This document shows, piece by piece, positions 1 through 5,641 of a DNA stretch of 7,369 bases. Both the position numbers and the translations under genes were made by a program. How positions within the stretch are numbered: position 1 is the stretch's first letter; every line of letters starts with the position of its first letter. The stretch comes from CAZMGG01 sp964565715. GTDB lineage: Bacteria; Planctomycetota; UBA1135; UBA2386. The notes beneath the pieces are model-generated. The model saw only the letters and a program-made list of their open reading frames with translations, did not search any database and was not told where the DNA came from. The stretch is from positions 1-7,369 of the forward strand of contig CAZMGG010000198.1 of the NCBI GenBank assembly GCA_964565715.1. The letters are read 5' to 3'.

Positions 1-195
1 GCCCAGCACCGTGACGTCGCCCCGGTCGCGGGCGACCAGCCCGACCAGGATCCGCAGCAGGGTGGACTTGCCGGCGCCGTTGGGGCCGATCAGGCCGAGC
101 AGTTCGCCGGGCTCGACCCGCAGGGCGACATCGTGCAGGGCGGCCTTGCTGCCGTAGCTCTTGCCGAGGCCGCGCAGCTCGATGGGGGCGTCCAC
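1..195 (-). CDS. ABC transporter ATP-binding protein, N-terminal 65 residues (runs off the window)
   Basis: This is the nucleotide-binding subunit of an ABC transporter, which hydrolyses ATP at the inner face of the membrane to drive a partner permease. Visible in the 65 residues: a first strand with the A-loop aromatic (GKSY, about residues 11-14), and a perfect Walker A motif GPNGAGKST at residues 37-45, followed by LLRILVGL. The Q-loop, signature and Walker B motifs lie outside the window. The start is GTG at 195-193, one base after the stop of the upstream amidotransferase gene. It is supported by a GGAGG Shine-Dalgarno site at 209-205 with a nine-base spacer, inside the end of that gene. 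The two genes are therefore very likely co-transcribed and coupled. The substrate cannot be read from this fragment. The general look (short N-terminus, GPNGAGKST) fits the export or gliding/multidrug (CcmA-like) type, but this is a guess. The family call is secure. Confidence 0.93.
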   Translation of the reverse strand, partial: MDAPIELRGLGKSYGSKAALHDVALRVEPGELLGLIGPNGAGKSTLLRILVGLVARDRGDVTVLG

Positions 196-196
196 C

Positions 197-781
197 TCAG
201 CCCGCCTCCCGCAGGAAGTTGCGCAGCAGGGCCGGGCCGTCCGGCGTGCGGAACGACTCCGGATGGAACTGCACGCCGAAGGTCGGGTGCCGGCGGTGGC
301 GCAGGCCCATCACGATCGGTTGCCCGTGCTGCCCACCAGACCCGGCTTCGGTCCACGCATCGGCGAGCAGTTCGCCGCCGAGGTCGTCCGGATGCACGCA
401 GAGCGAGTGGTAGCGACAGGCCGACAGGGGGGCCGGCAGGCCGTGGTAGAGCCCTTCGCCCGCATGGCGCACCGGCGACGGCCGGCCGTGACACGGCGCC
501 GACCGGACGATGCGGGCGCCGAACGCGTGGCCGATGGCCTGATGGCCGAGGCAGACGCCGAGGATCGGCCGGCGACCGCTCCAGGCCTGCACCGCCTGAA
601 CGCAGATGCCGGCGTCCTCGGGCCGGCCCGGTCCCGGCGACAGCACCAGGGCCCGGTAGGCGCCGCAGGCCGCCACCGACAGGGCATCGCTGCGGCGCAC
701 CTCCACCGGCTGGCCCAGCGCGCCGAACGCCTGGGCCAGGTTCCAGACGAACGAGTCCTTGTTGTCGAGGATGAGGATCAA
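197..781 (-). CDS. trpG/pabA: Class I glutamine amidotransferase, anthranilate / aminodeoxychorismate synthase component II (TrpG/PabA)
   Basis: The protein releases ammonia from glutamine and passes it to a chorismate-using partner, TrpE (tryptophan) or PabB (folate). It is cytoplasmic, 194 residues, the usual length. Visible motifs: N-terminal MILILDNKDSF (residues 1-11), oxyanion loop SPGPG (48-52), nucleophile elbow GVCLGHQ with Cys77, RYHSL (123-127), and FHPES with the catalytic His173 and Glu175. The triad is complete, so it should be active. The start is taken as TTG at 781-779 because it gives the conserved MIL-DN-DSF beginning. The frame remains open upstream to 1117, but that part is antisense to trkA and lacks family similarity. 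No clear Shine-Dalgarno site precedes the TTG. No trpE or pabB is in view, so the choice between trpG and pabA stays open. Many bacteria use one subunit for both pathways. Downstream, an ABC ATPase gene begins after one base. Confidence 0.92.
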   Translation of the reverse strand: MILILDNKDSFVWNLAQAFGALGQPVEVRRSDALSVAACGAYRALVLSPGPGRPEDAGICVQAVQAWSGRRPILGVCLGHQAIGHAFGARIVRSAPCHGRPSPVRHAGEGLYHGLPAPLSACRYHSLCVHPDDLGGELLADAWTEAGSGGQHGQPIVMGLRHRRHPTFGVQFHPESFRTPDGPALLRNFLREAG

Positions 782-815
782 GCGGGGCGGGCAGAGTATC
801 GTCCGGCGCCACGCG
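782..815. promoter_or_regulatory. 34-bp divergent promoter region between the amidotransferase gene and trkA
   Basis: Only 34 bases separate the TTG of the leftward amidotransferase gene and the ATG of rightward trkA, so the two core promoters must overlap each other or the coding ends. The one AT-containing patch is at 795-802. Read leftward it gives GATACT (800-795) and rightward TATCGT (797-802), each matching four of six bases of the sigma-70 -10 consensus. No -35 match is seen on either side. If both are used, leaders would be about seven bases, nearly leaderless, in agreement with the lack of Shine-Dalgarno sites. The assignment is inference. Confidence 0.35.
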
Positions 816-2168
816 ATGAACATCCTGATCGTCGGGCTCGGCGAGGTGGGTTCCTTCCTGGCCAAGATCCTCTCCACCGAGGGGCACGCCGTGACCGTGG
901 TCGACACCGACCTGCACCGGTTGAAGCGGGTCAGCGAGCTGCTCGACCTGCAGGCGGTGCACGGCGACGGCTCCCGGCCCGACGTGCTCGACAAGGCCGA
1001 CGCGCCCGATGCCGACCTGGTGCTGGCGGTCAGCAGCGACGACAAGGTCAACATGCTGACCTGCCTGTTCGGCAAGCGGATGGGGGCGCGACAGACCGTG
1101 CTGCGGCTGCACGACACCGCTGCCTACCGGAAGTCGACGACCTTCTTCCGCAAGAACCTGCAGTTCGACCTGCTGCTGTCGCTCGACGACCTGGCGGCCG
1201 AGGAGGTGGTGAAGACCATCAGCGCCGGCCAGGCGATCGGCATCGAGAACTTCGCCGGCGGCCGGGTGCAGATGCGGCGGCTGCGGCTGCCCGAGGCCTC
1301 GACCCTGGTCGGCAGCCCGATCCGTGAGCTCAAGCTGCCGGCCGAGGTGCTGATCACGGCGATCGACCGGGCCCACGACGTCATCATCCCGGGCGGCGAC
1401 GACGTGATCGAACCGGGCGACGAGATCTTCGTGCTCGGCGAGCCGAAGGCGCTGGCGGCGTTCGAGAAGAAGGCCCGGCTCAAGTCGACCTTCGTCCGCA
1501 AGGTGGTGGTCTACGGCGCCACCGGCGTTTCGGTGAAGGTCTGCCAGGCGCTGGCGCGGCGCGGTGTCAACGTGCGGGTGATCGTCGAGGATCGCGGCGA
1601 GGCCGAGCACCTGTCGGAGGTGCTGCAGGGCGTGGTCGTGCTGCACGCCGACATCACCGACACCGGCTTCCTGCACGAGGAACGGATCGGCGACGCCGAC
1701 GCCTTCGCCGCCCTGTCGGACCGCGACGAACGCAACCTGATCAGCTGCCAGCTGCTGCGCACCCTGACGGTGAAGCGCACCGTCGCGCTGGTGCACAAGC
1801 CGGACTACGCGCCCCTCTACGAGCGGCTCGGCGTCGACGTGTCGGTGTCGCCGCGGCTGCTCTGCGCCAACCGGATCCTGGCCTTCGTGCGGAGCCGCAG
1901 CATCAGCAGCATCGCCAGCATCGAGGAGGGCAAGGCGGAGGTGCTGGAACTGGAGGTGCAGCCCGGCAGCAAGCTGGACGGCTGCAGCCTGCGGGAGGCG
2001 CGGCTGCCGCGCGGCTGCGTGGTGGCGGCGATCACCCGCGCCGACGGCGGCGAGTGCCGGATCCCGCGCGGCGACGACGTGATCGCCGCCCACGACGACC
2101 TGGTCCTCTTCGTCATGCACGACGTGATCGACCAGGTGGTGGCGATGGCGGGCGTGCTGCGCGACTGA
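816..2168 (+). CDS. trkA: Trk system potassium uptake regulator TrkA, two RCK units
   Basis: This is the cytoplasmic, nucleotide-binding gating subunit of Trk/Ktr-type potassium channels (partner TrkH/TrkG). It has 450 residues, close to the usual length for the double-unit form. Order: Rossmann RCK-N 1 (about 1-120) with GLGEVG at 7-12 and the ribose-binding acid Asp30; RCK-C 1 (about 140-215); RCK-N 2 (about 227-350) starting KVVVYGATGVS; RCK-C 2 (about 370-440). In the second Rossmann unit the glycine motif is GATGVS (234-239), lacking the second and third Gly of GxGxxG, so nucleotide binding there may differ. VSPRLLCANRIL (344-355) is typical of the TrkA linker. The ATG at 816 starts directly at the conserved MNILIVGLGEVG. 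An in-frame ATG at 759 would add 19 unconserved residues inside the neighbour. There is no clear Shine-Dalgarno site. No trkH follows: the next gene is convergent, 30 bases away, so trkA seems monocistronic here. Confidence 0.94.
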   Translation: MNILIVGLGEVGSFLAKILSTEGHAVTVVDTDLHRLKRVSELLDLQAVHGDGSRPDVLDKADAPDADLVLAVSSDDKVNMLTCLFGKRMGARQTVLRLHDTAAYRKSTTFFRKNLQFDLLLSLDDLAAEEVVKTISAGQAIGIENFAGGRVQMRRLRLPEASTLVGSPIRELKLPAEVLITAIDRAHDVIIPGGDDVIEPGDEIFVLGEPKALAAFEKKARLKSTFVRKVVVYGATGVSVKVCQALARRGVNVRVIVEDRGEAEHLSEVLQGVVVLHADITDTGFLHEERIGDADAFAALSDRDERNLISCQLLRTLTVKRTVALVHKPDYAPLYERLGVDVSVSPRLLCANRILAFVRSRSISSIASIEEGKAEVLELEVQPGSKLDGCSLREARLPRGCVVAAITRADGGECRIPRGDDVIAAHDDLVLFVMHDVIDQVVAMAGVLRD

Positions 2169-2198
2169 CGCCGGCGCGGCGCGTGGCCGCGGCGCGCG

Positions 2199-2909
2199 CT
2201 ACTGCGGCGGCTTGACGGGCTTCGGCGGCGGCGGCGCGACCGGCTCCAGCACCGTGATGTCGTCGGGCCGGTGGCGGATCTGGTGTTCCACCGGATGCGG
2301 CGCGGTGACCGCCAGCAGTTCGCGCACGCGGTCGACGCCGGCGAAGACCAGCAGGCGGCGCCGGGCGCCGTCCCGCTCCCAGGCGGCGCTGCCGGCGATC
2401 AGGCCGACGAAGCGCAGGCCGTCGGGGGTCGCCGCCAGCACCGCCGTGCCGGCGGGCAGCGGCACGCCGGGATCCTCCAGCAGGTCGCCGGCGATGCCGT
2501 CGCCGGTGGCCAGGCGGACAGGGTGCTGCACCACCTGGTGGCCGTCGGGGGTGTACATCGCCAGCAGGGCGTCGGCCGGCGTCACCGGCCGGCCGAGGAT
2601 GCGCAGGTGCTGGGTGCGGAGATCGATGGCGGCGCGATGGAACACGCTGCCGGTGGGGCGGATCGTGCCGTCCTCGGTCATCGGCGACGGGCCGAGGAAG
2701 TAGTGCACCCGGCAGGGGCCGTCGGTGGCCGCCCGGCCGAGCGTCAGCACGCCGAGTTCGGTGGTGGCGCCGTGCTCGGCGCCGCCGACGGTCTCGACCA
2801 GCGCCACCGGTCGCGAGCGGTCCACCTCGGGCAGCCCGGAGAAGAACCAGCTGGCGCAGGAGCCGCAGAGCAGCAGCAGCGGCAGGAGGGAGAGGGCGGG
2901 GGCGCGCAC
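2199..2909 (-). CDS. Hypothetical exported protein, possible lipoprotein
   Basis: I do not recognise this 236-residue protein. It starts at a GTG (2909-2907) with a signal-like N-terminus: one Arg, then a leucine-rich core (about 6-14) leading to LCGSC. Cys18 could be lipidated, but Cys at -3 and Ser at -1 make a poor lipobox, so ordinary signal-peptidase cleavage is an alternative. The mature part has many short strand-like stretches (LVETVGG, TELGVLTLGRA, TAVLAATPDGLRFVGLIAG), suggesting a beta-rich domain, and ends in a proline/lysine-rich tail (226-235, PPPPKPVKPP). Cys66 is the only Cys in the mature part besides Cys18. Codon use (G/C at third positions) and the signal-like start in this frame favour it over the overlapping opposite-strand frames. 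No Shine-Dalgarno site is evident. It lies 67 bases downstream of the secreted peptidase gene on the same strand, and both products are exported, which could mean shared expression. Confidence 0.72.
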   Translation of the reverse strand: MRAPALSLLPLLLLCGSCASWFFSGLPEVDRSRPVALVETVGGAEHGATTELGVLTLGRAATDGPCRVHYFLGPSPMTEDGTIRPTGSVFHRAAIDLRTQHLRILGRPVTPADALLAMYTPDGHQVVQHPVRLATGDGIAGDLLEDPGVPLPAGTAVLAATPDGLRFVGLIAGSAAWERDGARRRLLVFAGVDRVRELLAVTAPHPVEHQIRHRPDDITVLEPVAPPPPKPVKPPQ

Positions 2910-2924
2910 GCGAGGGTCGAGTGT

Positions 2925-2936
2925 CGCCGATCGGCG
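2925..2936. repeat. 12-bp perfect palindrome upstream of the exported-protein gene
   Basis: CGCCGATCGGCG is a perfect 12-bp palindrome placed 15 bases before the GTG start of the leftward exported-protein gene. It could be an operator half-site pair or a small RNA hairpin. In DNA this GC-rich such a palindrome can also arise by chance. Confidence 0.3.
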
Positions 2937-2943
2937 GCGGCGT

Positions 2944-2960
2944 TGCCAGCGTGACTGGCA
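2944..2960 (-). terminator. Hairpin after the secreted peptidase gene (no U-tract)
   Basis: Read leftward, TGCCAG and CTGGCA form a perfect 6-bp stem around a five-base loop, beginning 17 bases after the stop of the 530-residue secreted protein. No run of T follows, so intrinsic termination is uncertain. It may act as an mRNA 3'-end stabiliser or an attenuator before the next gene. Confidence 0.35.
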
Positions 2961-2976
2961 GCGCGCCGCTCTCCGG

Positions 2977-4569
2977 CTACTTCATGTACTTGCTGACCCA
3001 GTCGACCCACAGCGATTCGAAGGCATCCCAGTCGACGCCCTCGAAGGCCTTCTCCACCGACTTCTTCTGGTCCGCGGTCTCCAGCATGGTGGCGCGGTAC
3101 TTGTCGATGATGCTGCTCCAGGCCGGGTCGAACTTGCTGCCCAGGCGCTCGGGGCCGCGGCGCAGGAAGTCGATGATCGAGTAGGCCTGCTCGTAGTGAT
3201 CGACCACGCGCGGGCTGCCGTAGAACTTGGAGCGCTCCCAGGCCACCAGCTCGCGGACCGGGATGAAGGTCTTCTGCGCCACCTGGGCCCGCACGCCCTG
3301 GTAGCGGCCCTTGTCGACCTCGTAGTTCCAGTTGCGGCCCTTCCTGATCCAGGAGCCGAAGTAGTCGCCGTGGCCCTCGTCGAACCAGCGGTGCAGCTCG
3401 GCCTTCTCGCCGAAGTAGGTGTGGGCGTACTGGTGCCAGCCCTCGTGCATGGTCGTCGCGACGACGTCCTTGTCACCGCCGTAGTAACGTTGCTTGTCGT
3501 CGAACACGACCAGCTCCTTGGAGCCCGGGCTGAACCAGCCGACCACGCCCCAGGTGGTGCTGCCGTACTTCATGAACTCCTCGGCGTTGTCGCAGATGCG
3601 CAGCACGGAGTAGAGCTGCAGCATCTTCTCGTGCGGCGGGAACTCCTTGACGTAGCGGGCCCGCATCTCCTCGAGCCCATCGACCAGGTCCTTGGCGAAC
3701 TTGTAGGCGTCGCGCTGCTTGGTCGGCTTCTCGGGGTTCCAGGAGTAGAGGATGATGTAGTTGGGCGAGGTGAAGTAGTCCCAGCCCTTCAGGTTCTGGA
3801 TGTTGGCCTTGGCCTTGTCCAGCTCGGCCTTCCGCTCCGGGGTGTTGGCGAACTCGTCGCGCTTGCTGGCATCGGTGTCGGCCGACGTGTCCACCTCGAC
3901 CACGACCAGGGACTGGCACATGGTCTCGAGCCACTTCCGCATCTTGCTGTCCGGGCGGTCGCCCTTGCGCAGCGGGATCTTGGCGACGACCACGATCTGC
4001 CGGTTCGGCTGCTCGTAGACCGCCGCGGTGCTGTACCAGATCAGCTCCTCCTCACGGCCGCCGGCGTTGACCTTGGAGGTGTCGGTGTATTCCCACCACT
4101 GGAAGTCGGGGGAGCCGCGCTTGCCCTTCTCGGCGTTGCCCTTGACGACGAACTTGCGGTCCTGGGCGACGCGGTCCTTCTCGGTGACCCATTGCCGGAA
4201 GTCCTCGGCGAGCCGCGGGTCGTCGCTCTTCACCGCCGGCGTGCTGCCGCCGCTGGCGGTGCCGGTGCCCGACCCGGTGCCGGTGGCGTCGGCGGGCTTG
4301 GCGCCGGCCTTCGGGAACTCCATCAGGTCGCAGTACCACTCGTAGGTGCCAAGCCGGCCGAACAGGTAGTCGCCGGGGTCCTTCGGCAGGTAGCGGACGC
4401 GTTCATGGGGGTCCGACTCGCCGAGCTTGAGCGGGACGGGGAACAGCTTCTTGTGGACCAGGATCTTCACTCCCATCTGGTCGTTCTGCTCCCAGCGGAA
4501 CTCGGCTTGACCGAGGGCGGTGCTGGCGAGCAGGAAGGCGGCGAGGAGCGAGGCGGTCTGGATCTGCAT
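2977..4569 (-). CDS. Secreted zinc metallopeptidase-like protein, HEXXH-X18-E (DUF1570-like)
   Basis: A 530-residue exported protein. Residues 1-20 are a signal peptide (hydrophobic LLAAFLLASTALG, probable cleavage near 20-22) with no lipobox. The N-terminal region (about 23-240) is unrecognised and is interrupted by a Gly/Thr/Ser linker (94-111). The C-terminal region (about 260-530) carries HEGWH at 375-379 and FDEGHGDYFG at 396-405. His375, His379 and Glu398 fit the gluzincin zinc site, with exactly 18 residues between His379 and Glu398, and Glu376 as catalytic base. A helix-like HYEQAYSIIDFLRRG (458-472) follows, as in DUF1570-type proteins. The site is intact, so peptidase activity is likely but the substrate is unknown. 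The ATG at 4569 is chosen because GGAG (4579-4576) lies six bases upstream and a signal peptide follows at once. The open frame continues upstream to 4845 but that extension lacks any such signal. Family name is by recollection of the motif context, not a search. Confidence 0.85.
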   Translation of the reverse strand: MQIQTASLLAAFLLASTALGQAEFRWEQNDQMGVKILVHKKLFPVPLKLGESDPHERVRYLPKDPGDYLFGRLGTYEWYCDLMEFPKAGAKPADATGTGSGTGTASGGSTPAVKSDDPRLAEDFRQWVTEKDRVAQDRKFVVKGNAEKGKRGSPDFQWWEYTDTSKVNAGGREEELIWYSTAAVYEQPNRQIVVVAKIPLRKGDRPDSKMRKWLETMCQSLVVVEVDTSADTDASKRDEFANTPERKAELDKAKANIQNLKGWDYFTSPNYIILYSWNPEKPTKQRDAYKFAKDLVDGLEEMRARYVKEFPPHEKMLQLYSVLRICDNAEEFMKYGSTTWGVVGWFSPGSKELVVFDDKQRYYGGDKDVVATTMHEGWHQYAHTYFGEKAELHRWFDEGHGDYFGSWIRKGRNWNYEVDKGRYQGVRAQVAQKTFIPVRELVAWERSKFYGSPRVVDHYEQAYSIIDFLRRGPERLGSKFDPAWSSIIDKYRATMLETADQKKSVEKAFEGVDWDAFESLWVDWVSKYMK

Positions 4570-4575
4570 GGGGGA

Positions 4576-4579
4576 CTCC
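4576..4579 (-). promoter_or_regulatory. Shine-Dalgarno site fixing the secreted peptidase start
   Basis: GGAG lies six bases before the ATG at 4569-4567. It selects this start over the 92-codon upstream extension of the same open frame, and it leads directly into the signal peptide. Confidence 0.7.
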
Positions 4580-4608
4580 GGAGTGGGTGGTCCGAACGAA
4601 CGGGGCAC

Positions 4609-4614
4609 AGGATA
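4609..4614 (-). promoter_or_regulatory. Possible -10 element of the secreted peptidase gene
   Basis: Read leftward this is TATCCT, four of six bases of the -10 consensus, about 40 bases before the ATG, in one of the few AT-containing spots of the 169-base spacer. The best -35 partner (TGGTCC, 4637-4632) matches only three of six bases. Speculative. Confidence 0.22.
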
Positions 4615-4661
4615 GCGCGGATGCGGCGAGGGGACCACCGGCCGCGGTGACCCATGGGACC

Positions 4662-4693
4662 GACAGGGTGGCCCACCGACGCCGCCACCTGTC
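4662..4693 (-). other. Second hairpin in the spacer between the zinc ribbon and peptidase genes
   Basis: GACAGGTGG (leftward 4693-4685) can pair with CCACCCTGTC (4671-4662) with one bulged base and a 13-base loop. It lies about 46 bases after the zinc ribbon gene. It could be part of a terminator region or a leader structure. No U-tract follows. The rest of the 169-base spacer (4570-4738) shows no gene. Confidence 0.25.
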
Positions 4694-4719
4694 ACCGGCT
4701 TCCCGGCAGGGTGAGATTC

Positions 4720-4734
4720 CGCGCCGAGGGCGCG
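4720..4734 (-). terminator. Hairpin directly after the zinc ribbon gene
   Basis: Read leftward, CGCGCC-CTC-GGCGCG is a perfect 6-bp GC stem with a three-base loop, starting four bases after the TGA of the zinc ribbon gene and followed by GAATCTC, not a true U-tract. This would be a fitting end for the dnaJ-grpE-zinc ribbon unit. Confidence 0.38.
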
Positions 4735-4738
4735 CGGA

Positions 4739-5056
4739 TCAGGCCTTCTTCTTGCCCATCTTGCAGCCCGCGGGCGCCGCGTCGGTGCCGCAGGTCGGCG
4801 CGCAGCCGCCGCCGCTCTTGCCGTCGCTGGCGCCCTTGCCGGCATCGTCCTTGGCCGAGTCGCCGGCGCCCGGACTGCGGTAGTCGGTCTGGTAGAAGCC
4901 CGAGCCCTTGAAGATCACGCCGGCGCCGGCGCCGATCAGGCGGTCGAGCTTGTTCTTGCCGCACTCCGGGCACTTGCGCAGCTCCCGGGCGGTCATGCTC
5001 TGGAAGACCTCGAAGCGGTGGCCGCAGGCCTGGCACGCGTAGTCGTAGGTGGGCAT
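4739..5056 (-). CDS. FmdB/CxxC_CxxC-type zinc ribbon protein
   Basis: A 105-residue protein. Its first 52 residues match the FmdB-type zinc ribbon: MPTYDYACQACG, with Cys8/Cys11 and Cys29/Cys32 (CPECG) forming a four-Cys zinc site, then LIGAGAGVIFKGSGFYQTDYR (40-60), the conserved GxGFY-TDYR end. The family is widespread but its role is poorly known. FmdB was named for a putative regulator of formamidase genes. Residues 61-84 are a flexible Gly/Ala/Asp/Lys linker, and the tail carries three more Cys (85, 89, 98) before a lysine-rich end. The start ATG is at 5056. AGGA (5067-5064), seven bases upstream, overlaps the grpE stop codon. The gap to grpE is nine bases, so it is most likely co-expressed with dnaJ and grpE, hinting at a link to protein quality control. 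That link is inference from position only. Confidence 0.9.
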   Translation of the reverse strand: MPTYDYACQACGHRFEVFQSMTARELRKCPECGKNKLDRLIGAGAGVIFKGSGFYQTDYRSPGAGDSAKDDAGKGASDGKSGGGCAPTCGTDAAPAGCKMGKKKA

Positions 5057-5063
5057 GGGTGGG

Positions 5064-5067
5064 TCCT
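5064..5067 (-). promoter_or_regulatory. Shine-Dalgarno site of the zinc ribbon gene overlapping the grpE stop
   Basis: AGGA lies seven bases before the ATG and shares bases with the TAG stop of grpE (5068-5066). This arrangement favours re-initiation by ribosomes finishing grpE. Confidence 0.6.
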
Positions 5068-5641
5068 AGTCCTGTGGTTCCTGTCCGGGCGCTGTGGCGT
5101 CACCGGACACCACCACGCGGCTCGGCCGGATGACGCGGTCGCCCAGCACGAAGCCGCGCTGCAGCACCTTGAGGATCCGGCCCGCCGGCACGCCTTCCCG
5201 GTTCTCGACGGTCACCGCCTCGTGCAGGTTGGGGTCGAACGGCTGGCCTTCGGCCTTGATCTCCTGCAGGCCGTGGCGCTCGAGCGCGCCGTTCAGCAGC
5301 GTCTGCACCATCCGCACGCCGTCGATCAGCGGTGTGGCGTCGCGCGGGCCGCCCTCGGGCTGGCCGTCCCAGAAGGCCAGCGCCATCTGGAAGTTGTCCA
5401 GCACCGGCAGCAGCTCGTGGCACAGCCCTTCGATGGTGCGCCGGCGGTTCTCCTGCAGCTCCTGGCCCTGCCGGCGCCGCATGTTCTGCAGGTCGGCCAT
5501 GGTGCGCTGCAGCTGGTCCTGGGCCTGGTCGCGCTCGGCCCGGAGCTGCTCGAACTCGGCGCCGGACGGCGCCTGGGGCTCGGCGGCCGGGTCGGTCTCG
5601 CCGGCGGTCTCGGAACGGGGATCACGCTTCGGGTCGCTCAC
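5066..5641 (-). CDS. grpE: GrpE, nucleotide exchange factor of DnaK
   Basis: The cytoplasmic dimer releases ADP from DnaK and resets the DnaK-DnaJ cycle. It has 191 residues, normal length. Residues 1-26 are acidic, disordered and variable. About 27-75 is the long helix/coiled coil of the dimer (EFEQLRAERDQAQDQLQ onwards), with NMRRR at 53-57. About 130-180 is the beta-domain that wedges the DnaK cleft, with the signatures FDPNLHEAV (135-143) and RGFVLGDRVIRPSRVVVS (162-179). The start is GTG at 5641-5639, overlapping the dnaJ TGA by four bases (GTGA), with AAGGA (5655-5651) nine bases upstream inside dnaJ. No in-frame alternative is needed. It is translated in step with dnaJ and followed after nine bases by the zinc ribbon gene. 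dnaK itself is not in the window. The identification is firm. Confidence 0.96.
   Translation of the reverse strand: MSDPKRDPRSETAGETDPAAEPQAPSGAEFEQLRAERDQAQDQLQRTMADLQNMRRRQGQELQENRRRTIEGLCHELLPVLDNFQMALAFWDGQPEGGPRDATPLIDGVRMVQTLLNGALERHGLQEIKAEGQPFDPNLHEAVTVENREGVPAGRILKVLQRGFVLGDRVIRPSRVVVSGDATAPGQEPQD

Noticed and set aside
759..815. ATG at 759 as the trkA start
   Set aside because: The added 19 residues overlap the amidotransferase gene and come before MNILIVGLGEVG, which is the normal beginning of TrkA.
782..1117. Extension of the amidotransferase gene upstream of the TTG start to an ATG at 1117
   Set aside because: It would lie within trkA on the opposite strand and places over 100 residues without similarity before the conserved MILILDN start.
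90..2120. A 676-codon open frame on the minus strand across the left part
   Set aside because: It is antisense to trkA and out of frame with the amidotransferase and ABC genes, both of which have full family motifs. The translation is His/Arg/Ala/Pro-biased without motifs, as expected for a shadow frame in GC-rich DNA.
2169..2198. GC-rich spacer between trkA and the convergent gene as a bidirectional terminator
   Set aside because: Only a short self-palindrome (GCCGCGGC) is visible. I could not draw a convincing stem-loop and there is no T-run.
2199..2909. Resemblance of the unknown exported protein to MreC-like beta domains
   Set aside because: A faint pattern of Gly and hydrophobic residues only. 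No coiled coil or MreC signature was found.
2725..4650. A 641-codon open frame on the plus strand across the secreted peptidase gene
   Set aside because: The opposite strand has a signal peptide, a Shine-Dalgarno site and a complete HEXXH-X18-E site. The plus-strand frame shows only Leu/Val/Ala/His-rich low-information sequence.
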